A stretch of DNA of 64,000 nt from Arabidopsis thaliana (GCF_000001735.4 NC_003071.7:3713151-3777150), one strand, 5' to 3'. Shown: positions 23,694 through 35,410, counted from the first letter of the stretch. The notes: generated by a model from the sequence alone, not told the origin. Program-made: numbers and translations.

Positions 23694-24113
23694 TTGCAGG
23701 CACCAAAAACGGTGAAGGACATGAGAAGTTTCCTCGGTCATGCTGGGTTCTACAGAAGATTTATTAAAGACTTCTCCAAGATAGCCAGACCGTTAACCAG
23801 ACTATTGTGCAAGGAGACCGAGTTTGAATTTGATGAGGACTGCCTCAAATCCTTTCACACCATCAAGGACGCCAGCCGGACGTTGGATGAAGCTCAAGGA
23901 AGATATGCAACAATTGAGAAGGAGCTTCTAGTTGTTGTATTCGCATTTGAGATGTTCAGAAGCTATTTGGTTGGATCAAAGGTAACTGTCTATACAGACC
24001 ATGCAGCTTTGAGGCATCTGTATGCCAAGAAGGATACTAAACCAAGACTGTTAAGATGGATACTCCTGTTGCAAGAGTTTGACATGGAAATAGTAGACAA
24101 GAAAGGCATCTAA
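23694..24113 (+). pseudogene. E1 RT connection and RNaseH with a small deletion
   Basis: The frame begins at the RT thumb/connection ([20 protein letters not shown]) and enters RNaseH. At 23871-23877 the sequence jumps from TIKDA directly to [19 protein letters not shown]. The same region in E2 (54900-55100) has about 45 more residues here, including the first catalytic aspartate segment CDASDYAVGAILG. The bases at the join, GCCAGCC, are shared with the far end of the deleted segment, so the loss looks like a short-homology deletion. The later [19 protein letters not shown] motif is intact. Confidence 0.85.
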
Positions 24114-24140
24114 AATGGTGCAGCTGACCATCTGTCAAGG

Positions 24141-24758
24141 ATGAGAATCGAAGAACCCATTCCGATAGACGATTCAATGCTAGAAGAGCAGCTCATGGTT
24201 GTAGAATTCTTCGGTAGGAGCTACAGCGGGAAAGAGTTCCACCAACTGAACGATGTTGAAGGAAGATCTCCAAGGTATGCTGATCACGTCAATTACTTGG
24301 CGTGCAGAGTAGAGCCTCCCAACCTGACCAGTTATGAAAGGAAGAATTTTTTCCGAGACATACACCATTACTACTGGGATGAGCCTTATCTTTACACTCT
24401 CTATAAAGATAAGATCTACAGGAGATGCGTCTCAGAAGATGAAGTAGAAGGTATCCTGCTGCATTGCCATGGCTCCACATATGGTGGTCACTTCGCGACG
24501 TTCAAGAGGAGGACCACACTCACTCGATCTAGCAGCAAGAGAGGACGACTTCTGCAGTCTTGTAGTTTACGCGACCGGGGTGCTGGCCGAAGCAGAAGAA
24601 GAGAGGTCGAGTATCGTCAAAGCGGTGCTGGCCGCCACAGAGTTGATGAGGTCGAGTACCCACATGTTGGAGCTGACATAGAACAAGGCGAATCGTCTAT
24701 GGCCTGGGAGCAATCACAGGTAGCCATTGACGACCAACTCCGTTTATTCTTCGACTGA
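24141..24758 (+). CDS. Chimeric open frame: integrase zinc-finger region fused to ORF1 C-terminus
   Basis: A 205-codon frame begins in the pol linker (MRIEEPIPIDDSMLEEQ). It runs through the integrase HHCC zinc-finger region (RRCVSEDEVEGILLHCHG, then YGGHFATFKRR) and switches without a stop at about 24510 into the tail of the ORF1-family protein (RSRRREVEYRQSGAGR, then SSMAWEQSQVAIDDQL). The same tail in E2 lies at 51215-51450. The switch removes the integrase catalytic core, the chromodomain-like end and almost all of ORF1. The fusion stays open, but nothing shows that it is expressed or has a function. Confidence 0.8.
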   Translation: MRIEEPIPIDDSMLEEQLMVVEFFGRSYSGKEFHQLNDVEGRSPRYADHVNYLACRVEPPNLTSYERKNFFRDIHHYYWDEPYLYTLYKDKIYRRCVSEDEVEGILLHCHGSTYGGHFATFKRRTTLTRSSSKRGRLLQSCSLRDRGAGRSRRREVEYRQSGAGRHRVDEVEYPHVGADIEQGESSMAWEQSQVAIDDQLRLFFD

Positions 24759-25877
24759 GGTAAGCGCCTCATGGATACCCTGAAATACTTGGATTTTCTT
24801 ATTCATTTTAATCACTCTTGTTAATCCAAGTAGCTGACTCTCCTTATTAGAGCAGTTAACCCAAACCCAAACCTAAACTTTCTTTCAAGCCTTATATCAC
24901 TTGTGAGTGTTTGTGAGGTCTTATTCCGATTAAGTTTAGTAGAAAGTGTCAGGTTTGTAACGACAGAGATAGTGTCTCATGTAGTTCTAGTTTACATTTT
25001 TCGGACTAGATAGGACTAGGTGAGCGCTTATACTTTAAGTGGGGATGTGTCTAAAAAAAAAAAAAAAAAAAAAAAGAGGAGTTGATTCATTGATAAGAAA
25101 AGGTAAAAGACTCTAGGTGAAGTAAGCTAAAGGAGCAGAAAAAGTCTAGTAAAGATTTTGGGATTTGTAAAGAAAAGAGTTCTTGTTAGCTAATGAAGAA
25201 GGGTAAAAGCCCTCAGTTTTAAAATTTTAAAAACAGGAACCTTAGTTGTTTAAGAAATCCAAATCCGCTAGATGTATCAAAGTGTTGAGGAAGGTTCTCC
25301 TAGAGTCAAGAGAAAAGAAAAGAATAATTAGAAAAAGGGCTTAAAAGATTCATGAATGCAAAGGGTATAGTTAAGTTTTTATATTGGGAGTGGAGATGGG
25401 ATTACCATTAGAGCTTCATTGGTTATACTCTGGGTAGATGGGATCTTATCTCTGTATGCATAGCTTGGGACTTACTTTTAGCATTCTACTAAAGCTTAAT
25501 CATTTTTTGAGAGATCCCATGTTACTAAAGCTTATTTTGTAAGGGACCATCTTTGTCTCTTGACCTTTACCTTAGCCAAATGAGTTCATTGATGATGCAT
25601 TGCTTGATTCACGTTCCAGAACTAATGAATGTTAAAGGGATTGGTAGATTTGAAAACATGTGTAGGTCGAACATAAGAGTCGGATTGATTAATAACAAGG
25701 CATGGCTAACGTTTTTGAGTACAATTCGATCATATCCCAGCTTAGAACTATCAACTTGGACATTGATTTCATTTGATTTATCTGGTGCTTTGGCTCTGAG
25801 TCCTCGCCTTCAAACCTCACCTCCAGCTTGTTCTTAATTGTTTGCTTGAGGGCAAGCAAAGACTAAGTTTGGGGAGT
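24759..25877 (+). other. E1 3' noncoding region and polypurine tract
   Basis: No coding sequence. It aligns in reverse orientation with E2 at 50043-51214. It contains a run of about 23 A at 25053-25075. The tract ACTAAGTTTGGGGAGT at 25862-25877 is the plus-strand priming site directly before the right LTR. A short inverted repeat, TGCTTGAGGGCAAGCA, sits just upstream at 25844-25859. Confidence 0.8.
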
Positions 25878-27353
25878 TGATAAGTGTGCATTTTACATGT
25901 TTTGAGCATCCATTTGTTATCACTATTGCATCATATCACCACTGTTTTATACCATTTCTCATCATTTGTCATCACTTTGCATGTTTAGGATAGTTTTGCA
26001 TGCATGTTGCATATTTGTGTTGCTTTCAGGTGATTTGGAGTTGTTGACGAGCTAATTGGAAGAAGCGGACTTGATCATATCAAACCACTCGACCCCCTGG
26101 TCGAGTAGATGCTTCACGACCTCAACAGACCACTCGACCCCCTAGTCGAGTAGAATACCTCATCACTTTACGTCACCACTCGACCCCATGATCGAGTACC
26201 CCCACGACAACCACTCGATCACATCACTCGACCCCCTGGTCAAGTATCATCACCTCCACCACCTGACCATCACTCGATCACACCACATGACCACCTGGTC
26301 GAGTAACTCCATCACTTTCACTCGATCACTCTACCACCAAGCCGAGTACCACGATCTCTAGCACTCGATTTCATACTCGACAGCCAGCTTCAGAGTCTTC
26401 TCTATTCTGCACTCAATCATCCTGCTATTACTTTGTTGTTATCATGCTTTCATTCCATTCAACGTTTATGCTTTTTGCTATGATGTCTGAGTAGTGAATA
26501 GGTTTCTGAGGATGGGTTAGAGTAGTTTAGAATTCTTAGTATGCTAAGTGGTTGAGTTTGATTTATAGATCTCTTTTGGATTAGTTGTTCTTAATGCCTA
26601 TTGCTTTTTGATCAACTAGAATTTGAGCCCAAACATTTCCGCGCCCAAAAGGTGTTCGATGAAATGTCTAAACCATTAATTCCAGAGATTTGTGGCTTTG
26701 TACAAAGGTATTGGTTGTAGAGAGCGTTTTTGCTTTAACTTGTTGATTCGTAATGCTTGTTAGGTTAGCTCTCGTCAATGGTGATTAAGTCTGGGAGTAG
26801 TTTAACTTGAGGGTCTCTGTTGCGGTGGCACTTAGATTTTGTTACCGAACTTGTTGTCTAGGGATAATTTATTGAGCATGTCAATCACCTGTAAACTGAG
26901 GAAACGAAACTACTCAATTACCCCATCCTCGGAAATTCTTTATCTAATTGATTTCTTTGTTTACTCTACTATTGTTTACTGCATCTTGTTACCTGTTGCT
27001 TAGTTTTTGCATTTCTCTCCTTTTACTCGACCACCCAGTTGTCTGGCAACAGACTGTGCACTCGAGTATCTTTGTTACTGTCTTTGCTATTTACGACCTG
27101 TCACTCGACCACACCCAGTGCTTGGCAACAAGCTTTCTTGGTCGAGTGTTTTGATTTATCTGTTTGAATTTCTGTTTTCTGCCTGTTCACTTAGGACTGC
27201 TAGAACACCCGAAAACCTGTTATTGCTTGGCTTGACTCTGTAAACTCTGATTGCATCTTGATTGTTAGCATCACACCCATTTGGATTGTCAACCTAAAAT
27301 ACTACAACGACATGATTGGTGTTTTAGGATAATTGACTAAAAACCTATTATCA
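25878..27353 (+). repeat. E1 right (3') LTR with an internal deletion
   Basis: It starts TGATAAGTGTGCATTTTAC and ends ACCTATTATCA. It aligns with the left LTR, but near 26410 it passes from TTCTGCACTCAAT straight to CATCCTGCTATTAC, skipping about 320 bp that the left LTR retains. The lost part includes the end of the CTCGACC palindrome cluster and the CTATAAGTAGC stretch that could hold the promoter. The cluster remaining at 26090-26380 has the same motif layout as the left LTR. Confidence 0.9.
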
Positions 27354-27670
27354 CGGAACACCACCGGTTATTTCATAATTAGAGTTTGAGTTTAAGAATG
27401 TTTCGTTAACAACCTAACTATTATTAGATCTACGAACCAATAATTTCCTTAGAATACCCTAAGCCTGACGTTTTTACTTTCTTGTCTTACCACCTCACAA
27501 TCTGCTATTGCTTCCTTTTGTTTCTTTTTATTTTCATTACTATCTTACTTAGCTTAATTCAAAACCTTGGTCTATTGTGTGATCCGAGAGCTTTGTGGAA
27601 TTCGACCCTTATGTGCTACAATCAATCTCTTATTTGAGACAGTGGTCTTAAGGCAATTTGACCTATATCA
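27354..27670 (+). mobile_element. 3' part of an Athila-type LTR (plus strand)
   Basis: After E1 the sequence matches the Athila-type LTR at 6998-8965 (opposite strand): CCACCGGTTATTTC, TAGAGTTTGAGTTTAAGAA, CCCTAAGCCTGACG and the end GCAATTTGACCTATATCA. It ends at 27670 with the canonical CA and is followed by AATT and a primer-binding site. Its 5' part was displaced when E1 inserted. Confidence 0.88.
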
Positions 27671-27674
27671 AATT

Positions 27675-27747
27675 TGGCACCGTTGCCGGGGATCGACCCG
27701 GGTCACCCGCGTGACAGGCGGGAATACTTACCACTTAGTACAACGAC
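27675..27747 (-). pseudogene. Full-length tRNA-Asp(GTC)-derived sequence fused to the LTR primer-binding site
   Basis: Read on the minus strand this is essentially a whole cytosolic tRNA-Asp: 5' GTCGTTGTA, anticodon loop CCTGTCACG, T-arm, acceptor strand GGCAACGGTG and CCA. The 3' CCA is present in DNA, which nuclear tRNA genes lack, and it abuts the LTR through AATT. It therefore derives from the tRNA primer, not a tRNA gene. One T is missing from the T-loop (GGGTCGATCC) and one base is lost in the D-stem/loop (GTACTAAGTGG). Usually only about 12-18 primer bases are kept; here all ~72 are. It is unlikely to be a working tRNA. Confidence 0.85.
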
Positions 27748-27749
27748 CC

Positions 27750-27807
27750 AATATAGTGGTAAGTATTCTCGCATGTCACTCGGGTTCGATCCCCGGCAAC
27801 GGCGCCA
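27750..27807 (+). pseudogene. Second tRNA-Asp-derived sequence, inverted, partly deleted
   Basis: The plus strand reads ATATAGTGGTAAGTATTCTC, then CATGTCACTCGGGTTCGATC and GGCAACGGCGCCA, which is tRNA-Asp lacking its first ~10 bases and about 10 bases of the anticodon stem/variable region. The anticodon GTC remains. It ends in CCA and is followed by AATT and then an LTR in minus orientation, mirroring the structure on the left. Only two bases separate it from the first copy. Confidence 0.83.
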
Positions 27808-27811
27808 AATT

Positions 27812-28963
27812 TGATATAGCTCAAATCGCCTTAAGCTTACTCCCTCAAATAAGAGTTGTCGTTAGCACTTAAGTGTCGAATTCCACTGAGCTCTCGATGT
27901 TCACACAATAGAATTATGATGTTATTAAATAATCTAGACAAAGTAATTGAATGTAAAAGACAAATAACCAAGTAAACGAAGTGTAGATTCAAGTGATTAA
28001 AGCGTCGGGTCTAAGGAATTGTCTCGGGAGATAGATAAATTGTAGATCTAGCTAATATAAGGATTGTTATGGCACCGTTCTCAAACTCAAACTAAGATTC
28101 TAGAGTAACCGGTGATGTTCCACAAAACTCTCTTTACTTAGAGCTAAGATAACCGGAGAAACCGAGAAATCTTATACTAAAGCATGCATTGTTATCAAGC
28201 TTGATTAGTTCACCTAGTATCTAAACCAGAGCCCTTCTATGAGCCTACATGTTCTTTCTTAAATGCCTAAACTCATCTATGATAGTTCAAACAACAAGTA
28301 CCTATGGTGGGCATACCTATTATCTAATATCACGTTCTAGGTGATCAATCTAAAACTAGCAATAAGAATAATCAAGATGAAGAACTATAAGAATAATCTT
28401 AAGGGGTTTTCGATCTACTAATCCATCTAAATCCCTATTGAGACTCCCTAAACCCAACAAGGTGATTACTCAGATATGATAACAGAAACACAAATCATAA
28501 TCTGACTAGTTTGCATTGATGAATTAGAAATAGAGTAAAAGGAGTCCAGAATCCTCTCTACAGGGATTGGATTCTTCTCTCCAAAATGTATCTCAATCTC
28601 TGAAAAAACAAAACTTAGGTCTAACAATGACCAAATAATTAGGCATATTCGTGTCTAAAAAAAGTGCAAGGACTACTTTGCAAATAAGGAAAACTCTAGG
28701 GCTTCTCAAAGACTTGGCAGAAAACAGGAATTCCCTCAGTCGAAATAAGGGTTTCAATCGACATAGGTATGGTGTCGATCGACACCAACTTCTGAAAAAC
28801 GTCTTTGATAATCTTCATTGCTGAAAAGCTTTCAAAATTCCTTATTATGCTTCATAGCTCCCAGATGTGTAAGTGTACTTGAAATGACTCAAAACATACG
28901 AAAAAGACTCTAAAACCCATTATGAAACTATGTTAAATATCAGTAAAAACCAAGATATATACG
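27812..28963 (-). mobile_element. Athila-type LTR (minus strand), mirror partner of 27354-27670
   Basis: On the minus strand it ends GATTTGAGCTATATCA next to the primer-binding site, and on the far side begins near TATATCTTGGTTTTTACTG, a degenerate TGATATATCCC start. It shares CCGGAGAAACCGAGAAATC, CAGGGATTGG-type segments and the TGTCGATCGACACC palindrome (about 28772-28785) with the other family members. At ~1150 bp it is longer than the 578- and 710-bp copies, which may be internally shortened. No target duplication could be seen. Confidence 0.8.
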
Positions 28964-29124
28964 GGGTTATTATCTACACGTGTGTCAAAATGATCAATAG
29001 AATCAGAACTATGGTAAATCCTTTCTTCACCTGAAAAGAGTAGTAGTTCACTGTCATATACACTTATAAGTAGCAGGTGATAAAGTTATATGTATACTTT
29101 TGAGTAATATCAAAAGTTAATTCA
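28964..29124. other. Junction between LTR and Helitron remnant
   Basis: A short AT-rich stretch with no gene. On the minus strand it looks like the start of an intron following the helicase exon (CTAACAG|GTTAGTGAATT at about 29125-29135), cut off by the LTR. I see no Helitron 3' hairpin or CTRR terminus here, so the Helitron's 3' end is missing. Confidence 0.4.
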
Positions 29125-32100
29125 CTAACCTGTTAGCTTGGAAAGCATATGATCGTTAATTGAGTTAACATCGTCATTGGTGGGACACAAAATACCTCTA
29201 TCTTGGAAAAACGTTGGATCTCTCTCTTGAGCAAAGGTTGTACCATAGACTGCTTGAATGATTAATTCTATAGGGTTGTCTCCTTCAGAAATACGATTAT
29301 CATCTGGTATTTGTATCTGAGTTACTCCGTCGTTCGGCTCATTTAGTTTTCCCTCGCCAACTGCAAGGATCCATTTCAAAAATTCTTCAATCTCACGTGC
29401 CTCATTTATGTCTATATCTTGGAGAAGCCTCATGTTCTTCGTCAACTTTAAAACTTTGCAATGCTGCTAAAGATAAGACGAATTGAGTGACGATTTGACA
29501 ATCAGTTCCCTACCGGCTGCAGGGATGACAGGAAGAATTTGCCTAAAATCACCTCTGAAAAGAATAACTTTTCCACCAAACGGCTTATCTTCTGGAGTCG
29601 ATAGAATATCTTTTAAACTCTTATCTAATGACTCAAAACAGTACTTACTCATCATAGGAGCTTCATCCCAAATGATCAACTTAGTTGCTGTTACTAATTC
29701 AACAAGATTAGTACCACGTTCTATGTTGCATGTTGAGGTCTCATGAGGAGTTAGAGGAATACCAAACCTAGAATGTGCAGTTCGGCCACCTTCTAATAAC
29801 AGAGATGCAATGCCGCTTGATGCAACATTTAAACAAATATCTCCTTTAGATCTTATCGCTACGGATAGAACCTTCTACAAAAAGGTTTTTCATGTTCCTC
29901 CAAAACCATATAAGAACAAAACACCTCCTTTGTCATTAAGGACAACATCCATTATTTCATCATATACCTTCTTCTATTCCGCAGTTAACATCTTTAACCA
30001 ATTATCATGTTTTGTTTTCAATGACTCACGGTTGTAGTTGCGTTCATCGAGGATCAACTGATTAAAGGCAGGTTCATCGCCAGGTTCAAGCTGAGGCAAC
30101 ATCTTATACCTCCAAAGATTTGTTCCATGCTTTTTCAATATTGTTTGCAACTCTTGTAAACATAACTGAATCCTGTCTTCGTCCGACAATATGTATTCTA
30201 CATATAAATTAATATTAGATTGAATGTACTAAACTATTTATAAAAACATCTATAAAATTGTATATTTAATTAAAAATAATAATTTAACTAACATGGTTGT
30301 CTAACTGATTTCCAAGTGTGTTCCCATACAGACAGTATCTTCTAAGTGTGTTCCCACACAACGGCTGGGGAACACAAGTTTCGGAAATAAGCATAATAAC
30401 AAACAACTTGCGAACATACTTAGGAGAACACCAAAAATTAGCCTTCTCAATACCGTGGATATATTCCTTATCATCATCAAGCAAACCTAGAGTATAGCAT
30501 GAATCTCTGTATGATTCATGAACAACACCCTCGACGGTTTTGATATCATCAAATCGTTTTGGACCATTTTTGTTGTTAATCAGGATGCGAAGGTGATATG
30601 CATCATCTATCTTTGGAGGTACATGATTTATTCTACCAACAGCAAAACCTGGCATTTTTCTTCTGTGAAACTCCTTATCTTTACCATTCCACGTATAGAA
30701 ATTAGGTATTTGTTCATATAAAAGTTTTGCTGCTTCCAGATCACGCTTATTAAGCTCGAACCTTGCGGTAAATTGAGTCTCATCATTATTCACTCTATAC
30801 AAAACATATTCAGCAGTCTCACCTTCCTTGACATAAACGGGTTACTTGCTTTTCTCATGGAATGTAAGTTTAAATACTGATGTTTGTCGATAATGTATAG
30901 GATACCCTCTAATCTTCCACATCGCTTCACATGCAGATACGTATCTGTAAAACGGTATTTGAGTTATTTTTCATTAAGTTTCATATTTAAAATAGTCTCC
31001 TAAGAATGTTTACAATAAACTGAAATAAAATAATGAAAAATACCTGCAATCAAAATAATCCTGAACTTGATTTCGTTCTTGTGGATCTTTATTTGTTTCT
31101 CCTACATTGTTTTTCTCGGTGACATCTTCTTTTCGATGAGGCTCGACAGAGACGGTTACACGATCAGGTCCCTCGTTAACATATTTGAATAAGTATTTAA
31201 CAGAGACGTTTGGTTACACCACTCTACATTGATGTGAGCCCTGTATTTCCGTAACAGGACATCGTTGTATGGAACAACATACCGGTTGTCACATTGATAC
31301 TTATTCTTCTCGATGAAAAGACCAGTATCTATGCGTCTATATATTGGATAACCTTCATTGTCAAGAGACGTGTTCTCAACATTGTTCTTTGGATAAAACT
31401 TGGAATATTTACCATTTTCCATGCATGGCAAATTAGGATTAACCAATCCGCATGGTTCATGAATCATACATTCCGACACAACTTGATATAGCTCTGGATC
31501 TTTTTCTTTATCTGGAATTTCGGCAAAGATAATCTTTTTAACGTCATCAGCGGTAGGAAACTTGTATCTAGGATCCATTCAAAAAATTATGTGAGCATGT
31601 GGAAGACCTCTCTACTGTATACATCTGTTTCAACATACCAATTATGAGTTAATGTCACTTGCAAATTAAAATTCATGAAATATATGTTTTGAAAATATGA
31701 AATCATTTAGTACCTGATTTGGTTTTTCCAAAGATATGATTCTTTGTTAGATCATCCATCAAGTTGTCGAGTTTGATTTTATAAATCCTGCAAATGATAT
31801 CCAGCCTGTCCTCAGAATTCAAATTCCGTTCTTTAACAAATCTTGTGATCTCTGGCCACTTAGGATTACATGTGAAGGTTATAAACAAGTCGGGAAAGCC
31901 AAAATTTTTATAGGTCGCCATTGCATCTAAGTAGTTCTGCTGCATATAAGCTGGACCACCAGAGAAAGATGGAGGAATGATACAACTTTTTCCTTTATTA
32001 GAAAGATCATTATTTCCGGCATCAGAAGCATCTTGAACTGCCTGCTTGTTGGTACTGCGCAACTTCGTTTGATTTTTTTTTATATACCTTAACCGATTAG

Positions 32101-34758
32101 ACTCTATCATGGTAAAAGCGTCAACCATGAATTGTTGAAGTAAACGCTTTGAGCGAAGGAGGATGTGCTTCTCATCTTTTCTCGCTTGTAAACGGTAGTC
32201 AAACCACTGCCTCATACTAACATCTTCCTGCTTCTTCTTTCCTTTTGTTATTTTGGTAGGAGTTTTTTTTATTCCAAGCCTATAACCATCCTCTCCTTTT
32301 GGAAATAACAATGGATACTAAAAAGCTAGATATGAAACGTGACATTCAAGTATTCTCCTTAACTTTCCAGACTTCATCTGTAGGACTATATCTCTTGTAT
32401 CTAGATTGTCGTCAAAATCTCCAGGTATCAATGCAGCAACTTCAGCTACAGATGGAAGGTTATACACTCTCCCATCTTTGTCGCGCTTAGATATAATCTT
32501 CATATGAAAATTTGTCTCTTCTCTCTTTATGTTGAATCTATCACGGGCAATCCTAAATGCACCAACATGAGGGTTTATCTTGTTTAACATTTTTAGTAAA
32601 GCTGCAACTATTCTTGAACTTTTGTTTACCACCTTCTGTCCCACCATTATTACCTTTGCTGCAATTTTGGATAATAACAAAAGACAAATAATAAACAAAA
32701 TGTATTAACTGGTACAAAATATAAATTTTTCATAAAGCTCAATTGAAGTTAACACTTACCTCATAACTTCAATTCGATTATCAACTTCATTCTTAGTGTC
32801 CATGATATAAAGCTGTTGGAATTTTGCATATACGCCAGGTTTTGGTTTCAACGCGCCTATCAAGTGATTGTTTTCTCTTTGTAAAACAAACATAGATGGA
32901 CCACGTCTCTTTTTTACTGATCGATCTACCTTGCCACCAATAGATGTGAATGAAAACAACATGTTGTATGGTCTGATATTTGCTCTAAACAATTTAGCAT
33001 CTTCATGGTCGCTTGTAAGCAACCACCACATATATTTAGGTGATTCTTTTAACATAAGTAGAACAATCTGTCCTTGCATACAACATCCTGTAAAACCTGG
33101 ATTAGCACTCCTCCTTCTTCTATTTAGTCCTCACTGTACCAGAAAATTACACCACAATGTAGACATGTGTGATTCGCATCACCTTCGTTATGATAACCTG
33201 AATCGAAAAAACATCAATAACAAATATGTTATATAAGTTTTTCCTTGTTTCTAATATATATAATATATTAACAAATCATCTTTGTTTGAAGCTGCAACAC
33301 CAAACTCCTTGTTTAAATTCCTTATTAACAAATCTTTCATGTCGATCATATATTTTGGTCCAACAACCTGATCGCTCGGTAAATCTTTATCCGACTCATA
33401 CTCTTCTTACTACTACAGTCAAATATATGATCATCAAATTCTTCTGACCTATCTGTAGACAGGAGATGAAATGAAAGTAGAAAAAAATAAAGCAATTTTA
33501 CACTGTTTATATAAAGGTAGCTATTTTTAAAAGTATGATTAACATTATACCATTATTAGAATATATTGCTTCAGAATGATCAATTTCTTCATCATTGAGC
33601 GTATTGGCACGTACAATACTTGTAGAATTTTCCTTTGATTATGTTTTTGTTGAAAGTGGGACTCCTAACAATCAACAAACAAAAAATATTAAATTTTTTA
33701 TGGAAGTAATAATATAATTTCTGTTAAACTATTGAAAATTAGGCAAACATAGTAAAACATAATATAAATAGCTAATTTTCAAATATGAATCGAACGTTGC
33801 CCATTTGATACTTTTTTCTTCTTATTCGACATTAATCAAATGGTATAGAACTTGGATCCTCTCCTAGAACCTCCCGATATATTTGTTATATCCTATAAGA
33901 CATTTCCAGAGTCATCTACCCCAATCAATATATTTAAGTTTGGGGTAGTTTGATTAGGAGTTAAGAAGTCTGGTGATCTTACTGAGAAAAACAACAATCA
34001 AATGAAGATAAATAAAAATATTAACTAAAATGTATTGTATCTAATACATATAACTTTATAACCTGATGAGATTGATCTTTTTCTGGCCATTCTTTTAACA
34101 GCAGACAACCTTCGAACATGTGTTTTGTTAACAATATCATAATTGTTCGTTGCTTCATCATTGGTCTTCTCTCGAAGTAATGATGATATTCTTTTAGTAT
34201 TGGATAAATTTCCTGCAAAGAAAATATAAATATCAACACATAACATATAAAAAATAATTTTTTTATATTTAAAATTTAGATGATAATATTGTATATCGAA
34301 TAATATATAAGTTACTAACCTGATTTCCTATTTTTGCGGCAGCTCTTGTAAAAGTTGGATTAATCACTTCTGAGCTATTAGATCGATTGACTATATTTCC
34401 TCTTGTGTTTGGTATATTATAAATTACTCTGTCTCATTTGGAGTTCAAACATATATGAATCAAAATAAAGTCGAAAGAAGTAATGATGAGGATATATGAG
34501 CATACTACCTGTAAGAGTTGAATTCATCGAATTAATAGGGGTAATGGGTGAGGAACTCCCATTATTATTTCCCGAGTATAAGGGTAAGGACACATGAGTA
34601 TGAGGAGTCTGACTCCTTTTTGTAAGATCGATCCAAATGTTTTATTATGCGAAGGAAAGTTGGTTTTATCGAACAAACGTCTTGTTCGTTTTGAAGTTTT
34701 CTGATTTTTTTTGTTGTTGATCTACATCATTTTCATCATTATCCTTTCTTTTCTTCAT
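29125..34758 (-). pseudogene. Helitron Rep-helicase (RepHel) gene, multi-exon, inactivated
   Basis: The minus-strand start at 34758 gives MKKRKDNDENDVDQQQKK, followed by low-complexity exons ending at clear GT donors. A zinc-binding segment (HTCLHCGVIFWYSE, then GFTGCCMQGQIVLLMLKESP) lies at about 33060-33170. The Helitron_like_N region includes FNIKREETNFHMKI and GFPDLFITFTCNPKWPEI. The HUH motif GLPHAHII is at 31588-31605 and the paired catalytic tyrosines of KYLFKYVNEGPDR at about 31163-31198. A PIF1-type helicase follows, with LIIWDEAPM as Walker B and LFRGDFRQILPVIPA as a later motif. In Walker A, GFGGT-KTF, the glycine codon GGA is TGA (29890-29892), with another stop five codons on. 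A stop also follows the HUH motif (31579-31581). The helicase C-terminus is missing. RepHel nicks and unwinds DNA for rolling-circle transposition. Confidence 0.88.
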
Positions 34759-35410
34759 TGTAATCGACGAATAAAAACAAAGAATATTGATTTGGTTTCA
34801 GTAGAAAGGCTAAATGTTTCAGAAACCAAATAAAATGATAAACATAACAATGCTAAAAATTAGGAAACAATATATATGAAAATGTATTGTTAACAAAAAT
34901 ATCTATAATATAATTCTATATGGCACAACATACGAAATGTATATTCTAGTTTAGTTTATCTACTCTATTATTATGCAAATTGTAACACAACTTATGAGAT
35001 GCTTGATTAAGAAACTCATCGTTGAAATAATTGATGTTTCCAACTTAGAAGATTCTCTAACGTTTTAATGACATATTTCGTTGGACAAATATTTTAATAA
35101 ATTCTAAGTTTTGCATATTTATTTTCTTTGTTTAATACATTCATATCTAACACATATTTTAGTTTACATTTGATTTCAAAAGTTCCATTTCAAATACATT
35201 ATTTTAAAATCAAAAAAATATCTAAATAATTTAAATCCAAATAACCTAATAAGTGGCCAATATCAAAAAAAAGTTATAATTTTATCTAAGATTACGGAAC
35301 TCCAGCTGATTTAGTAAGCATTAACTAAAACGAAGCATAATCAAAATTAATGTTTAACAAAAATAATGCATAGGAAATGAAAAAAAAACATATACAAAGT
35401 CTTAATAGTA

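Larger units (their letters stand above)
18129..27353 (+). mobile_element. E1: Athila-lineage Ty3/gypsy retrotransposon, internally deleted
   Basis: Order on the plus strand: left LTR (18129-19876), mutated primer-binding site, gag, protease, reverse transcriptase, RNaseH, a short chimeric integrase/ORF1 frame, 3' noncoding region, polypurine tract, right LTR (25878-27353). The left LTR lacks roughly its first 25 bases, joining ORF1-family debris at 18128 to GAGCATCCATTTG. The right LTR is followed by CGGAACACC, which aligns to the interior of an Athila-type LTR, so E1 landed inside such an LTR. Because the left end is truncated no target duplication can be checked. All reading frames carry stops or frameshifts. 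Confidence 0.9.

Noticed and set aside
25053..25075. Poly(A) run as the tail of a retroposed gene
   Set aside because: It lies within E1's 3' noncoding region with element sequence on both sides.
27675..27807. A pair of genuine divergent tRNA-Asp genes
   Set aside because: Both copies carry DNA-encoded CCA joined to LTR ends, have deletions in the arms and mirror each other around the primer-binding site, so they derive from retrotransposon primers.
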